DNA of 35,897 nucleotides from Actinomycetota bacterium (GTDB taxonomy: Bacteria; Actinomycetota; Humimicrobiia; JAHJRV01): positions 1 through 35,897 of the forward strand of contig JAHJRV010000105.1 of the NCBI GenBank assembly GCA_018830725.1, written 5' to 3'. The notes beneath the pieces are model-generated. The model did no database searches, had not been told where the DNA came from, and saw only the letters and a program-made list of their open reading frames with translations. Shown piece after piece: positions 16,976 through 25,281 of this stretch. The position numbers and the translations under genes were made by a program. Positions within the stretch are counted from its first letter, which is position 1, and every line of letters begins with the position of its first letter.

Positions 16976-18043
16976 TTACCCACCAAAAACCGTATCTACT
17001 ATAATTTCTCCACTTAAAATCTTATCTTCAAGTTCTTTTATCTTAGTCCTGAACTCTTCGGAAATAAGATCTTTGTAATTCTCATTATCAGCAACACCAA
17101 CTCCACCTTCTTTTACTCCTAATTGATCTGCTTTACCATATGATAGTGTGCCTTCAAGATGAAGTTTTATTGCTCTGAATATAGAGTAATCAACATTTTT
17201 CATCATCGAGGTTACGATATATGACGCTTTTTCTGGATTACTATCTTCAAAAAGCAAGTATTGGTCTGAATCAACACCTATTGCATAACGTTTTTTATCC
17301 TTTGCAGCATCAAGAAGACCCAGTCCAGTTTCACCAGCTACATTAAATGCAATATCTGCTCCCTGTTCATACTGTGCAAGCACTAACTCTTTCCCAAGAG
17401 CAGCATCACTGAATGAGTTAGCATAGGAAACAAGTACTTTGACATCTGGATCTATGTATTTGGCTCCCTGCTCATATCCCACCTTAAAGTCATTTATTAC
17501 GTCGATATCCATTCCTCCAAGAAAGCCTATAATTTTTTCTGGATTTGCAAGAGGCATATCTGAAGATGTTACCATTGCTGCGAGAGCCCCTACTAAGAAG
17601 GACCCCTCATTTTGGCTATAAAGGATTGAATATACATTGTCAAGATTAGGCTTGGTATAATCTACTGAAGTATCATAGGTAAAAAATTTCTTCTCCGGAT
17701 GTTCTGGAGCAATTTTCTCCAGAATTTCCTGTAACTGCCAGGTCCCAGCAATAATTATATCCCAGTCTCCTTCTGCAAGTTGCACAATATCTGGTTCCCA
17801 ACTTGCTGGATCATAACCACCCTCAATAGTTTTTCCTTCAATTCCTAAATCTTTTATCGCTTGCTCAACTCCTCTATGTGCAGAATCGAAGAATGATTTA
17901 TCACCAAGGGTTCCATTCACATAGAGAACCACTTTAACTTTCTCTTCCTCTGGTTTTGCCTCTTCAGTTGGTTGGCATGACGTAAAGCTAATTCCTGTAA
18001 AAGCAATCAGGATAATTAGCATAAGCAACCATGCTTTTTTCAT
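16976..18043 (-). CDS. bmpA: BMP-family nucleoside-binding lipoprotein
   Basis: 355 residues, substrate-binding lipoprotein of the BmpA/PnrA/NupN family that delivers purine nucleosides to the permease. Signal peptide M-K-K-A-W-L-L-M-L-I-I-L-I-A-F with a lipobox-like S-F-T-S-C placing the acylated Cys at about residue 23, then an acidic linker (E-E-A-K-P-E-E-E-K). Family motifs include N-G-T-L-G-D-K-S-F-F-D-S-A, I-G-F-L-G-G-M-D (ligand loop) and A-I-G-V-D-S-D-Q-Y. The ATG lies behind a strong AAGGAGGA, about 34 nt downstream of a predicted promoter. It is first in the six-gene operon, and its product is tethered on the outer face of the cytoplasmic membrane. Ligand specificity is inferred from family and operon partners. 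Confidence 0.93.
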   Translation of the reverse strand: MKKAWLLMLIILIAFTGISFTSCQPTEEAKPEEEKVKVVLYVNGTLGDKSFFDSAHRGVEQAIKDLGIEGKTIEGGYDPASWEPDIVQLAEGDWDIIIAGTWQLQEILEKIAPEHPEKKFFTYDTSVDYTKPNLDNVYSILYSQNEGSFLVGALAAMVTSSDMPLANPEKIIGFLGGMDIDVINDFKVGYEQGAKYIDPDVKVLVSYANSFSDAALGKELVLAQYEQGADIAFNVAGETGLGLLDAAKDKKRYAIGVDSDQYLLFEDSNPEKASYIVTSMMKNVDYSIFRAIKLHLEGTLSYGKADQLGVKEGGVGVADNENYKDLISEEFRTKIKELEDKILSGEIIVDTVFGG

Positions 18044-18478
18044 ATTTTTCCTCCTTTTTAATTTATATTTGTATTAGTTTATTATAATATATGAGTACTT
18101 TTCAGTTTGTCAAGTTTTAAGTTTTTGTTCGTTTCTCTTAATTAATATGTTATATCATTTCCATAAAAATTAGTATAATTTAACTCGATTTGTATATCCC
18201 TAGCCTTTCTAACTTAAGAATTATTTAAACAAACAATGAATGAGGATTAAGACATTTATTTTTTAAAACTGGAGTTCAGTATTTGGATGAAGTCCAATAG
18301 CACTTTTAAATTTAAAAATACTTCATAAAGAATTAAAATTATAAATAGAAAATTCTTCTTTAAATTTGATTCATTTCATGTAATTAGATATTTTTGGATA
18401 GATAATTTTAAATAAATATTTTAACTTAGTTTATAATATGTATTTAAAATAGTAACTAAGAATGGTTTGGAGAATTTT
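18044..18478. other. Gene-free divergent region between bmpA and dedA
   Basis: A 435-base A/T-rich intergenic stretch between divergent genes. The left part holds the bmpA ribosome site and promoter. The remainder has no ORF with a ribosome site, no tRNA and no strong repeat. Only a small hairpin, TTGGA/TCCAA (18283-18297), and a TATAAT at 18432-18437 that may serve dedA stand out. The -35 match for the latter is poor. Confidence 0.5.
18084..18113 (-). promoter_or_regulatory. Promoter of the nucleoside operon
   Basis: On the minus strand a perfect TTGACA (18113-18108) is followed after 18 bases by TATTAT (18089-18084); an overlapping TATAAT lies 3 bases further on. The predicted transcript starts near 18077, leaving a leader of about 34 nt before the bmpA ATG. 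That is too short for a purine riboswitch. No obvious PurR-type palindrome was recognised. Confidence 0.65.
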
Positions 18479-19108
18479 GTGGCATATGAAGCAATATTAG
18501 AATTTATATCTAAATATGGATACATTTTTGTCTTTTTAGCAGTTGCATTGGAAAATGGTGCATTTATTGGATTATTAATTCCTGGTGAGACTATACTTCT
18601 AACAGCAAGTTTTGTAGCTTCTATGGGCATTTTAAATATTTATGTATTAATTCCAGTGGTTATTATAGGAGCTTTTTTAGGTGATAACTTTGCTTATTTT
18701 TTAGGAAAAAAAGGTGGAAGACCTGTTTTAGTTAAATATGGACCAAAAATTAGGATCTCAGAGGAAAAGCTTAAAAAAGCTGAAAATTTCTATGAAAAGC
18801 ATGGAGCTAAAACTGTAATAATTGGTAGATGGACAGCTTTTTTAAGAACCTTTACAGCATTTTTAGCTGGTGTAAATGGAATGAACTATCCAAAATTTTT
18901 CCTTTATAATGCTATTGGAGCTATTACCTGGGGCTTGGGGAATTGTCTTTTTGGATATTATTTTGGAAAAAATATGGATTTGATACTTTCTATAATTCAT
19001 AAAATTGGATGGGTAACTTTAGCCATTATAATATTTATGATATTGTTATGGTATATTTGGCGCAGGTGGTTAAGAGATTATTTATTTAGAAATAAGAAAG
19101 TTAAGTAA
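18479..19108 (+). CDS. DedA-family membrane protein
   Basis: About 209 residues. DedA/VTT-fold proteins are implicated in lipid scrambling (undecaprenyl phosphate or phosphatidylethanolamine) and envelope homeostasis. Visible features: the E-N-G-A-F-I-G-L-L-I-P-G-E re-entrant motif near residue 22, G-A-F-L-G-D-N-F-A-Y-F-L-G-K, the F-Y-E-K-H-G-A-K-T-V-I-I-G-R-W loop and R-T-F-T-A-F-L-A-G-V-N-G-M, followed by two C-terminal helices and a basic tail. A GTG at 18479 has GGAGA five bases upstream. The TTG at 18467 would lie within that ribosome site, so GTG is preferred. Which DedA subgroup and lipid is not determinable here. Confidence 0.9.
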   Translation: MAYEAILEFISKYGYIFVFLAVALENGAFIGLLIPGETILLTASFVASMGILNIYVLIPVVIIGAFLGDNFAYFLGKKGGRPVLVKYGPKIRISEEKLKKAENFYEKHGAKTVIIGRWTAFLRTFTAFLAGVNGMNYPKFFLYNAIGAITWGLGNCLFGYYFGKNMDLILSIIHKIGWVTLAIIIFMILLWYIWRRWLRDYLFRNKKVK

Positions 19109-19128
19109 GTAGCTAAGATATTAGCTAC
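19109..19128 (+). terminator. Hairpin after dedA
   Basis: GTAGCTAA (19109-19116) and TTAGCTAC (19121-19128) form a perfect 8-bp stem with a GATA loop starting on the base after the dedA stop codon. No T tract follows directly, so it may be a terminator of the Rho-assisted kind or an mRNA 3' stabiliser. Confidence 0.45.
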
Positions 19129-19216
19129 ATTAAATTACTGTTTAAGAACCCTTCTTTTAAGAGGGAATATAAAAATAAAATAAACTAATTAAATTTGATA
19201 TTTATTGGAGAAGAAA

Positions 19217-19993
19217 ATGTTACTTGCAATAGATGTGGGAAATACTCAAACGGTTATGGGTGTTATAAAAAATGATGAGATAATTACTTCCTGGAGGATT
19301 TATACTCCAAAAATAAAAACTGGTGATGAAATAGGATTAATGTTGGTTAAATTAATGGAAATAGAAGAAATTGATATAAAAGATATAGACTCTGCAATCG
19401 CTTGTTGTGTAGTACCAGGGGTTGAAGATCAATTAATTAAAGCATGTAGACGTTATTTTGATGTTGATATATTATTAGTAACTGGTGAGTTTGAAACTGG
19501 AATGGAAATTCTATATAAAAGACCAGTAGATGTAGGGGCTGATAGAATTGCTAATGCAGTTGCTGCAAAGGAGATATACGGAGTTCCTTGTGTAATAGTA
19601 GATATGGGAACAGCTACCACTTTTGATGTTATATCCTCTAAAGGTGAATATTTAGGGGGAGTAATAGCTCCAGGAATGGAGGTTTCAGCTAAGGCTCTCT
19701 TTAGAAGTGCAGCAAAACTTTTTGATGTTGAATTAAAGAAACCACCATCTGTGATTGGAAATAGTACTGTAAGAAGTATTCAATCTGGTATATTCTGGGG
19801 AGTTATTGGGCAGGTTGATTACATTTTAAGAAAGATAGAAGATCAGTTAAAAGAAAAACCAATACTAATAACAACTGGTGGTCTATCAAGAATGATTGTT
19901 GAAAATAGCTCCTATAAATTTATTCATGACTTAGATCTTACTTTAAAAGGATTAGAAATACTATATGAGAAAAACAAAGGGAAAAAGCAATGA
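19217..19993 (+). CDS. coaX: Type III pantothenate kinase
   Basis: 258 residues; catalyses the first step of coenzyme A synthesis by phosphorylating pantothenate. The ASKHA-fold motifs are clear: A-I-D-V-G-N-T-Q-T-V at the N-terminus (phosphate loop), R-P-V-D-V-G-A-D-R-I-A-N-A near 101 (pantothenate-binding and catalytic region), D-M-G-T-A-T-T-F-D near 128 and I-T-T-G-G-L-S near the C-terminus. The ATG at 19217 is chosen because GGAG is six bases upstream; the TTG at 19205 overlaps that site. It overlaps the next gene by ATGA (19990-19993). In Bacillota coaX also lies between ftsH and greA/lysS, though here the nucleoside operon and dedA intervene. Confidence 0.94.
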   Translation: MLLAIDVGNTQTVMGVIKNDEIITSWRIYTPKIKTGDEIGLMLVKLMEIEEIDIKDIDSAIACCVVPGVEDQLIKACRRYFDVDILLVTGEFETGMEILYKRPVDVGADRIANAVAAKEIYGVPCVIVDMGTATTFDVISSKGEYLGGVIAPGMEVSAKALFRSAAKLFDVELKKPPSVIGNSTVRSIQSGIFWGVIGQVDYILRKIEDQLKEKPILITTGGLSRMIVENSSYKFIHDLDLTLKGLEILYEKNKGKKQ

Positions 19994-20964
19994 ATTACAT
20001 AAGTAATGAAGAGAAAGAGCGAAAGATTGATAAAAGTGTAGTTAGTATAAGCTTGGGTTCTTCTAAGAGAGATCACAAAGCGTATGCTGAACTACTTGGG
20101 AAAAAATTTAAAATTGAAAGAATTGGAACAGATGGAGATATTAAAAAAGCTATAGAGCTTTTAAAGCAGATGGATGGAAAAGTTAATGCCTTCGGATTAG
20201 GTGGAATAGATCTTTGTCTTTGGGCTGGTGAGAAAAAATATCTTATAAGAGATGCATTAAAGCTAAAAAATGCAGTATCAAATACTCCAGTAGTGGATGG
20301 TAGTGGGATAAAAAATACTTTAGAGAGGGATGTAGTTGGGGTCTTAAATCAAGCAGGAATTCAATTGAAAGGGAAAAAGGTGCTTATGACGAGTGCAGTA
20401 GATAGATTTGGTTTAGCTGAAGCACTTTATAATGCAGGTTGCAAAATGCTTTTTGGTGACTTTATTTTTGGTTTGGGTATACCAATTCCTATAAGGAAGA
20501 TGAAGACCCTAAAAATGATTGCAAAATTGTTATTGCCAATTTTAACCAAATTACCTTTTAAACTGCTATATCCAATAGGGTCTGAACAGGAGAAACCATC
20601 TATTAAAAAATATGAGAAATATTATTTAAATGCAGATATAATAGCAGGTGATTTTCACTTTATTAAAAAATATATGCCCGACAATTTAGCTGGGAAGATG
20701 ATAATTACAAACACGATAACTCTCGATGATATAAACGAATTAAAGAGAAGAAATCTTGATATTTTAGTGACAGTAACACCAGAGTTTTCAGGGAGATATT
20801 TTGGAACAAATGTTATTGATGCTATTATAGTATCATTAATTGAGAAACCAATTGAAGAAATAACACATGATGATTATAGAGATATGCTATCTAAACTAAA
20901 ATTCAGTCCTAAAATTAATTATTTACATGCAAAGAGAGATGGAAGAAAAAATACTTCTAACTAA
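19990..20964 (+). CDS. Putative quinate/shikimate-dehydrogenase-like protein (COG5322-like)
   Basis: 324 residues, start ATG overlapping the coaX stop. The sequence S-I-S-L-G-S-S-K-R-D-H-K, then R-I-G-T-D-G-D, F-G-L-G-G-I-D-L and V-D-G-S-G-I-K-N-T-L-E-R, resembles a conserved family in Bacillota and thermophiles annotated as quinate 5-dehydrogenase. A Rossmann-like segment K-G-K-K-V-L-M-T-S-A-V-D-R-F-G-L-A-E-A-L is at about 128-147, although the usual G-x-G-x-x-G is not evident. The true reaction is unknown to me; no aro or quinate gene lies nearby to support the name. It is coupled to coaX upstream and overlaps the shortened greA downstream, so the three plus lysS form one translational chain. 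Confidence 0.7.
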   Translation: MNYISNEEKERKIDKSVVSISLGSSKRDHKAYAELLGKKFKIERIGTDGDIKKAIELLKQMDGKVNAFGLGGIDLCLWAGEKKYLIRDALKLKNAVSNTPVVDGSGIKNTLERDVVGVLNQAGIQLKGKKVLMTSAVDRFGLAEALYNAGCKMLFGDFIFGLGIPIPIRKMKTLKMIAKLLLPILTKLPFKLLYPIGSEQEKPSIKKYEKYYLNADIIAGDFHFIKKYMPDNLAGKMIITNTITLDDINELKRRNLDILVTVTPEFSGRYFGTNVIDAIIVSLIEKPIEEITHDDYRDMLSKLKFSPKINYLHAKRDGRKNTSN

Positions 20965-21133
20965 AGAAGGACACATAAAGTTAAAAAAAGAACTGGACCA
21001 TCTTATAAAAAAGAGAAGATTGGAGATTGCCAGAAGAATTGGGGAAGGTATCTATCATAAAAGAATTGGAGATAAAATAAAGGTTAAAACACCTCAAAGA
21101 GAATTTAAATATGAAATTATGGAAATCCAATAA
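20939..21133 (+). CDS. greA: Internally deleted GreA-like protein (mini-GreA or relic)
   Basis: 64 residues from the ATG at 20939 (ATG at 20927 also in frame). The first 33 or so residues, M-E-E-K-I-L-L-T-K-E-G-H-I-K-L-K-K-E-L-D-H-L through I-A-R-R-I, match the start of GreA's coiled-coil domain. The last 28 (I-G-D-K-I-K-V-K-T-P-Q-R-E-F-K-Y-E-I-M-E-I) match the extreme C-terminus of GreA's globular FKBP-like domain. About 90 central residues are missing without a frameshift, including the acidic tip (D-x-x-E) that activates transcript cleavage. It occupies the normal greA slot directly before lysS and overlaps both neighbours. It could be a decaying gene kept in frame for lysS coupling or a repurposed small protein. 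Cleavage-factor activity is not expected. Confidence 0.75.
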   Translation: MEEKILLTKEGHIKLKKELDHLIKKRRLEIARRIGEGIYHKRIGDKIKVKTPQREFKYEIMEIQ

Positions 21134-22613
21134 ACTAAAAGATTTATTAAAAAATAAAGCTATGTCTTCAGATGTTATATCAAGATATAAAAAGGCAAAA
21201 CAGATTATTGAATCTGGTAAAGATGCATTTGTATCAAAACATGATTGTAAAAATAGAATAGGAGAAGTCATAGAGCTATATAGTTATCTAAAACCCGGAG
21301 AGAGCAAACAGGAAAGTATCAGTATATGTGGAAGAATTATAGCTATAAGAAAACATGGCAAATTAACCTTTGCTGATATTAGAGACCAAACTGGAGATAT
21401 TCAACTATATTTGGATAAAAAGAGAATAGGCGATATTTATGATTTTTTTGACTTACTTGATATTGGTGATTGGATAAGTACCGAAGGATATCCAACAAGA
21501 ACGGCAAGAGGTGAGCTTTCCATGATGGTTGATAAGTTAACTCTGTTAACAAAATCATTAAGACCACTACCAGAAAAATGGCATGGTTTGAAAGATAAAG
21601 AAGTTCGATATAGATATCGTTATATTGACTTAATTTCAAACCCTAAAGTTAAAGAAACATTCACAAAAAGAAGTAAAATCATAAACTTAATAAGGCAATT
21701 TCTTATTTCAGAAGGATTTATAGAATTTGAAACTCCAATGCTTCAGTCTATACCTGGAGGAGCTACAGCAAAGCCGTTTAAGACCCATCACGATACATTA
21801 GATATGAACCTTTTTTTAAGAATTGCTCCCGAGCTTTATTTGAAAAGACTGATAATTGGTGGATACGAAAAAATATTTGAACTAAATAGAAACTTTAGAA
21901 ATGAAGGAATTTCTTATAGACATAATCCTGAATTTACAATGCTTGAAGTTTATCAGGCATTTGTTGATTATAGAGAGATGATGAATTTAACTCAAAAAAT
22001 TATTCTATATATTATAGATAATTTAATAAAAGGTAGAAAAATATCTTATCAGGAAAATGAAATAGATATTAATCCTCCATGGAGAGAGATGACTGTTTTA
22101 GATTCAATAGAAAAATTTGCAGGTGTTAAACTGTCTTTTGAAATGACAAGAAATAAGGTGTCAAAGATTGCAGATGAAATTGGTATTGATTTTGATGAAA
22201 AATTAGGAGTTGGAGGAATTATTAATAGAATTTTTGAAAAGAAAGTCGAAAATAAAATTATACAACCTACATTTATAACAGACTATCCTAAAGAAGTATC
22301 CCCTCTTGCAAGAGAGCATTCTAAAAACCCAAATCTTACTGAAAGGTTTGAGCTTTTTATTGGTGGAATTGAAATAGCAAATGCATTTTCTGAATTAACT
22401 GATCCGCTTGATCAAAGAATTCGTTTCGAACAGCAGCTATATACTGAAGAAATAGAAACTGAGTTGGATGAAGATTTTATTAGAGCCCTTGAATACGGTA
22501 TGCCACCTACTGGAGGATTAGGAATAGGAGTTGATAGATTGGTGATGATAATGACTGATTCTGCATCAATAAGAGATGTAATACTATTTCCACACATGAG
22601 ATCAAAAAAGTAA
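21111..22613 (+). CDS. lysS: Lysyl-tRNA synthetase, class II
   Basis: 500 residues from 21111; an internal ATG at 21162 would give 483, nearer the family start. N-terminal OB-fold anticodon-binding domain (S-I-C-G-R-I-I-A-I-R-K-H-G-K and Q-T-G-D-I-Q-L-Y). Class II motif 1 is around E-F-E-T-P-M-L. Motif 2 is F-E-L-N-R-N-F-R-N-E-G with H-N-P-E-F-T-M-L-E. Motif 3 is G-G-L-G-I-G-V-D-R-L-V-M near the C-terminus, ending F-P-H-M-R as usual. It charges tRNA-Lys. The first start lies 23 bp inside the greA relic; neither candidate has a strong ribosome site, which suggests translation is coupled to the upstream reading frame. Confidence 0.95.
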   Translation: MKLWKSNKLKDLLKNKAMSSDVISRYKKAKQIIESGKDAFVSKHDCKNRIGEVIELYSYLKPGESKQESISICGRIIAIRKHGKLTFADIRDQTGDIQLYLDKKRIGDIYDFFDLLDIGDWISTEGYPTRTARGELSMMVDKLTLLTKSLRPLPEKWHGLKDKEVRYRYRYIDLISNPKVKETFTKRSKIINLIRQFLISEGFIEFETPMLQSIPGGATAKPFKTHHDTLDMNLFLRIAPELYLKRLIIGGYEKIFELNRNFRNEGISYRHNPEFTMLEVYQAFVDYREMMNLTQKIILYIIDNLIKGRKISYQENEIDINPPWREMTVLDSIEKFAGVKLSFEMTRNKVSKIADEIGIDFDEKLGVGGIINRIFEKKVENKIIQPTFITDYPKEVSPLAREHSKNPNLTERFELFIGGIEIANAFSELTDPLDQRIRFEQQLYTEEIETELDEDFIRALEYGMPPTGGLGIGVDRLVMIMTDSASIRDVILFPHMRSKK

Positions 22614-22833
22614 GTTTAACATTTACTTAAGCTTCTAAGAATTTAAGAAAATTTTCATAAATTATAATATCAAAATTTATGTTTTTTTATACCTTTGTGA
22701 TATATTTATTTATAGAAAATAAGGCGTATTTTTTATAAAAATAATAATAATAAGTCACTATTCAGAATGATTCTTTATTATAAAAATAATTTTAATAATA
22801 TTAGTTCAAGTACAATATAATAGGATAGAAGAT

Positions 22834-25266
22834 ATGTTTGAAAGATTTAACGAGAAAGCAAGAAAAGTAATTATTAATGCACAGGAAGAGGCAAGGAATC
22901 TAAATAAAAATTGGATCGATACGGAACATTTGCTTTTAGGTTTATTAAAAGAACGTAGAAGTTTAGCTTATAGGATTCTTCAAAATTTAGGAAAAAATCC
23001 CGATGATATAAGGACACAGATATTACAAATAATTAGAAGAGATACAGTTGAGCCAGTTGGTCCAATTCCTTTTACCCCCCAAGCGAAGAAAGTTTTAGAA
23101 CTGTCTCTAAGGGAAGCTTTATCATTGGGTCATCATTTCATTGGAGTAGAACATTTACTACTTGGCATAATTAGAGAGGGCGAAGGCATTGCTTCAAAAA
23201 TACTGAAGAATAATGGCATAGAGTTATTGGCGGTGAGGAAACAGATAACAGAAATGTTAGGAGAAACTGAAATATTTGCTAGAAGCAAGACTTATAAAAA
23301 AAATAAGATGCTCAAAAAATTTGGAAGAAATTTAACTCAGTTGGCTAAAGCAGATAGATTAGATCCCGTAATTGGCAGAACAAAAGAGATAGAGAGAGTG
23401 ATGCAGATATTATCTCGTCGTACTAAAAACAATCCAGTTTTAATTGGCGAACCAGGGGTTGGGAAAACTGCAATTGTAGAGGGATTAGCACAGCAAATTA
23501 TGAAAGGAAATGTACCACCAACTTTAAGGAATAAGGAAATTTATACCTTAGATTTGGGAGCAATGGTAGCTGGTTCAAGATATAGAGGGGATTTTGAGGA
23601 GAGGATGAAAAAGGTCCTTGCAGAAATAAAAAGCCATGGAAATATCATTTTATTTATAGATGAACTTCATACACTTGTAGGAGCAGGAGCAGCTGAGGGA
23701 GCTATCGATGCAGCAAGTATATTAAAACCTATGTTGGCAAGGGGAGAGCTTCAAACAATAGGTGCTACTACTATGTCAGACTATAGAAGATATGTGGAGA
23801 AGGATGCTGCACTTGAAAGAAGATTTCAACCCATATTTGTAGAGGAATCAACTGTAGATGAGACTGTAGATATATTACGAGGTCTCAAGGGTAGATATGA
23901 AGCTCATCATTGTATAACAATTACTGATGATGCTTTGGTATGTGCTGCTAAATTGTCTTCAAGATATATTACTGATAGATTTTTACCTGATAAGGCAATA
24001 GATTTAGTTGATGAAGCTGCATCAAGAGTAAGGATAAGAAATATGATATCACCTCCTGATCTAGATAAGATAGACAAACAATTGGCTGAGATAAGAGAGA
24101 AAAAGGAGAACATGATAGATGTTCAGGATTTCAAGACAGCAGCCAAGATTAGGGACAAAGAGAAATCACTTCTTCTAAGAAGAAAAGAATTGCAGAGAAA
24201 AGCCATTACTTTTCAGAAAGAAGTAAAAGTTACAGAGGAGAATATAGCAGAGATTCTGTCCAGCTGGACAGGTATTCCGGTGTATGGACTTACAGAGGAG
24301 GAAACACAAAAATTATTGAGGATGGAAGAAGAGTTACAAAAGAAAGTAATATCACAGAAGGAAGCTATAAAAGTTGTATCTCAAGCAATAAGGAGAGCAC
24401 GCTCAGGATTAAAAGATCCTAAGAGACCTTCAGGTGTTTTCATATTTTTAGGCCCATCAGGTGTGGGAAAAACACTTCTTGCAAAGGTGTTGGCTGAATT
24501 TCTCTTTGGAAGTGAGGATGCATTGGTTCAGGTGGATATGTCGGAGTACATGGAAAAACACTCAATTTCAAAATTTATTGGTTCTCCTCCAGGATATGTC
24601 GGATATGAAGAGGGCGGACAACTTACCGAAATGATTAGAAGAAGGCCATATTCAATAATTTTGATGGATGAAATTGAAAAAGCTCACCCTGATATACTTA
24701 ATGTTTTACTTCAAATTTTTGAGGATGGCCACTTAACTGATGCTCAAGGAAGGAGAGTGGATTTTAAAAATACGGTAGTAATAATGACTTCAAATATTGG
24801 ACAGAGATATATACAAAAAGCCACTCCAATTGGGTTTAAGAGGAGCTCTAAGGGAAAAGTTATGTATCAGGAAATAAAAGAAAAAGTTTTAGATGAGATG
24901 AAAAAGACTTTTAGACCTGAATTTCTAAACAGAGTAGATGAAACACTTATGTTTAATGAACTGACCAGTGATGATATAAGAAAAATAATAGACCTTGAGA
25001 TGAAAAAAGTTGAACAGCAACTCTCATTTCACGACATAACTTTAAAGCTCTCAAAAGGTAGCAAAGATTTACTTATTGAGAAGGGATATGACCCCACTCT
25101 GGGTGCTAGACCATTAAAGAGAACTATTCAAAAAATTATTGAAATACCTATTTCAGACAAGATACTCTCTGGAGAGATAAAATCAGGTGATAAAATTTTT
25201 ACAGAACGAAAAGGTAAAAAAATTATTTTTAAAAAGAAGAAACAGCGATCTAAAATAAAAAGTTAG
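22834..25266 (+). CDS. clpC: ATP-dependent Clp protease ATPase ClpC
   Basis: 810 residues, Hsp100 unfoldase that feeds substrates to ClpP. Two Clp-N repeats (about 1-145), NBD1 with Walker A G-E-P-G-V-G-K-T at 205-212 and I-L-F-I-D-E-L-H, and a UVR-type M-domain (about 410-445, D-V-Q-D-F-K-T-A-A-K-I-R-D) that identifies ClpC rather than ClpB. NBD2 has G-P-S-G-V-G-K-T at 540-547 and the T-S-N-I-G sensor, then the C-terminal D2-small domain. The ATG follows AGGATAGAAG. The usual upstream ctsR-mcsA-mcsB are missing; instead 220 bases of A/T-rich DNA separate it from lysS, and I saw no CtsR-like GGTCAAA repeat. Its TAG stop is followed in the same frame by radA. Confidence 0.97.
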   Translation: MFERFNEKARKVIINAQEEARNLNKNWIDTEHLLLGLLKERRSLAYRILQNLGKNPDDIRTQILQIIRRDTVEPVGPIPFTPQAKKVLELSLREALSLGHHFIGVEHLLLGIIREGEGIASKILKNNGIELLAVRKQITEMLGETEIFARSKTYKKNKMLKKFGRNLTQLAKADRLDPVIGRTKEIERVMQILSRRTKNNPVLIGEPGVGKTAIVEGLAQQIMKGNVPPTLRNKEIYTLDLGAMVAGSRYRGDFEERMKKVLAEIKSHGNIILFIDELHTLVGAGAAEGAIDAASILKPMLARGELQTIGATTMSDYRRYVEKDAALERRFQPIFVEESTVDETVDILRGLKGRYEAHHCITITDDALVCAAKLSSRYITDRFLPDKAIDLVDEAASRVRIRNMISPPDLDKIDKQLAEIREKKENMIDVQDFKTAAKIRDKEKSLLLRRKELQRKAITFQKEVKVTEENIAEILSSWTGIPVYGLTEEETQKLLRMEEELQKKVISQKEAIKVVSQAIRRARSGLKDPKRPSGVFIFLGPSGVGKTLLAKVLAEFLFGSEDALVQVDMSEYMEKHSISKFIGSPPGYVGYEEGGQLTEMIRRRPYSIILMDEIEKAHPDILNVLLQIFEDGHLTDAQGRRVDFKNTVVIMTSNIGQRYIQKATPIGFKRSSKGKVMYQEIKEKVLDEMKKTFRPEFLNRVDETLMFNELTSDDIRKIIDLEMKKVEQQLSFHDITLKLSKGSKDLLIEKGYDPTLGARPLKRTIQKIIEIPISDKILSGEIKSGDKIFTERKGKKIIFKKKKQRSKIKS

Positions 25267-25281
25267 CAGAGGGAGGCAATA

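Noticed and set aside
18044-18107. Purine riboswitch before the nucleoside operon
   Set aside because: The predicted 5' leader is only about 34 nt, too short for the aptamer, and no three-way junction motif is seen.
22614-22833. CtsR or CIRCE operator upstream of clpC
   Set aside because: No GGTCAAA direct repeat and no TTAGCACTC/GAGTGCTAA inverted repeat could be found by reading this stretch.
25264-25266. Recoded TAG giving a natural ClpC-RadA fusion
   Set aside because: An AGGGAGG ribosome site between the genes and separate radA genes in nearly all bacteria favour independent initiation; kept only as the alternative in the radA finding.
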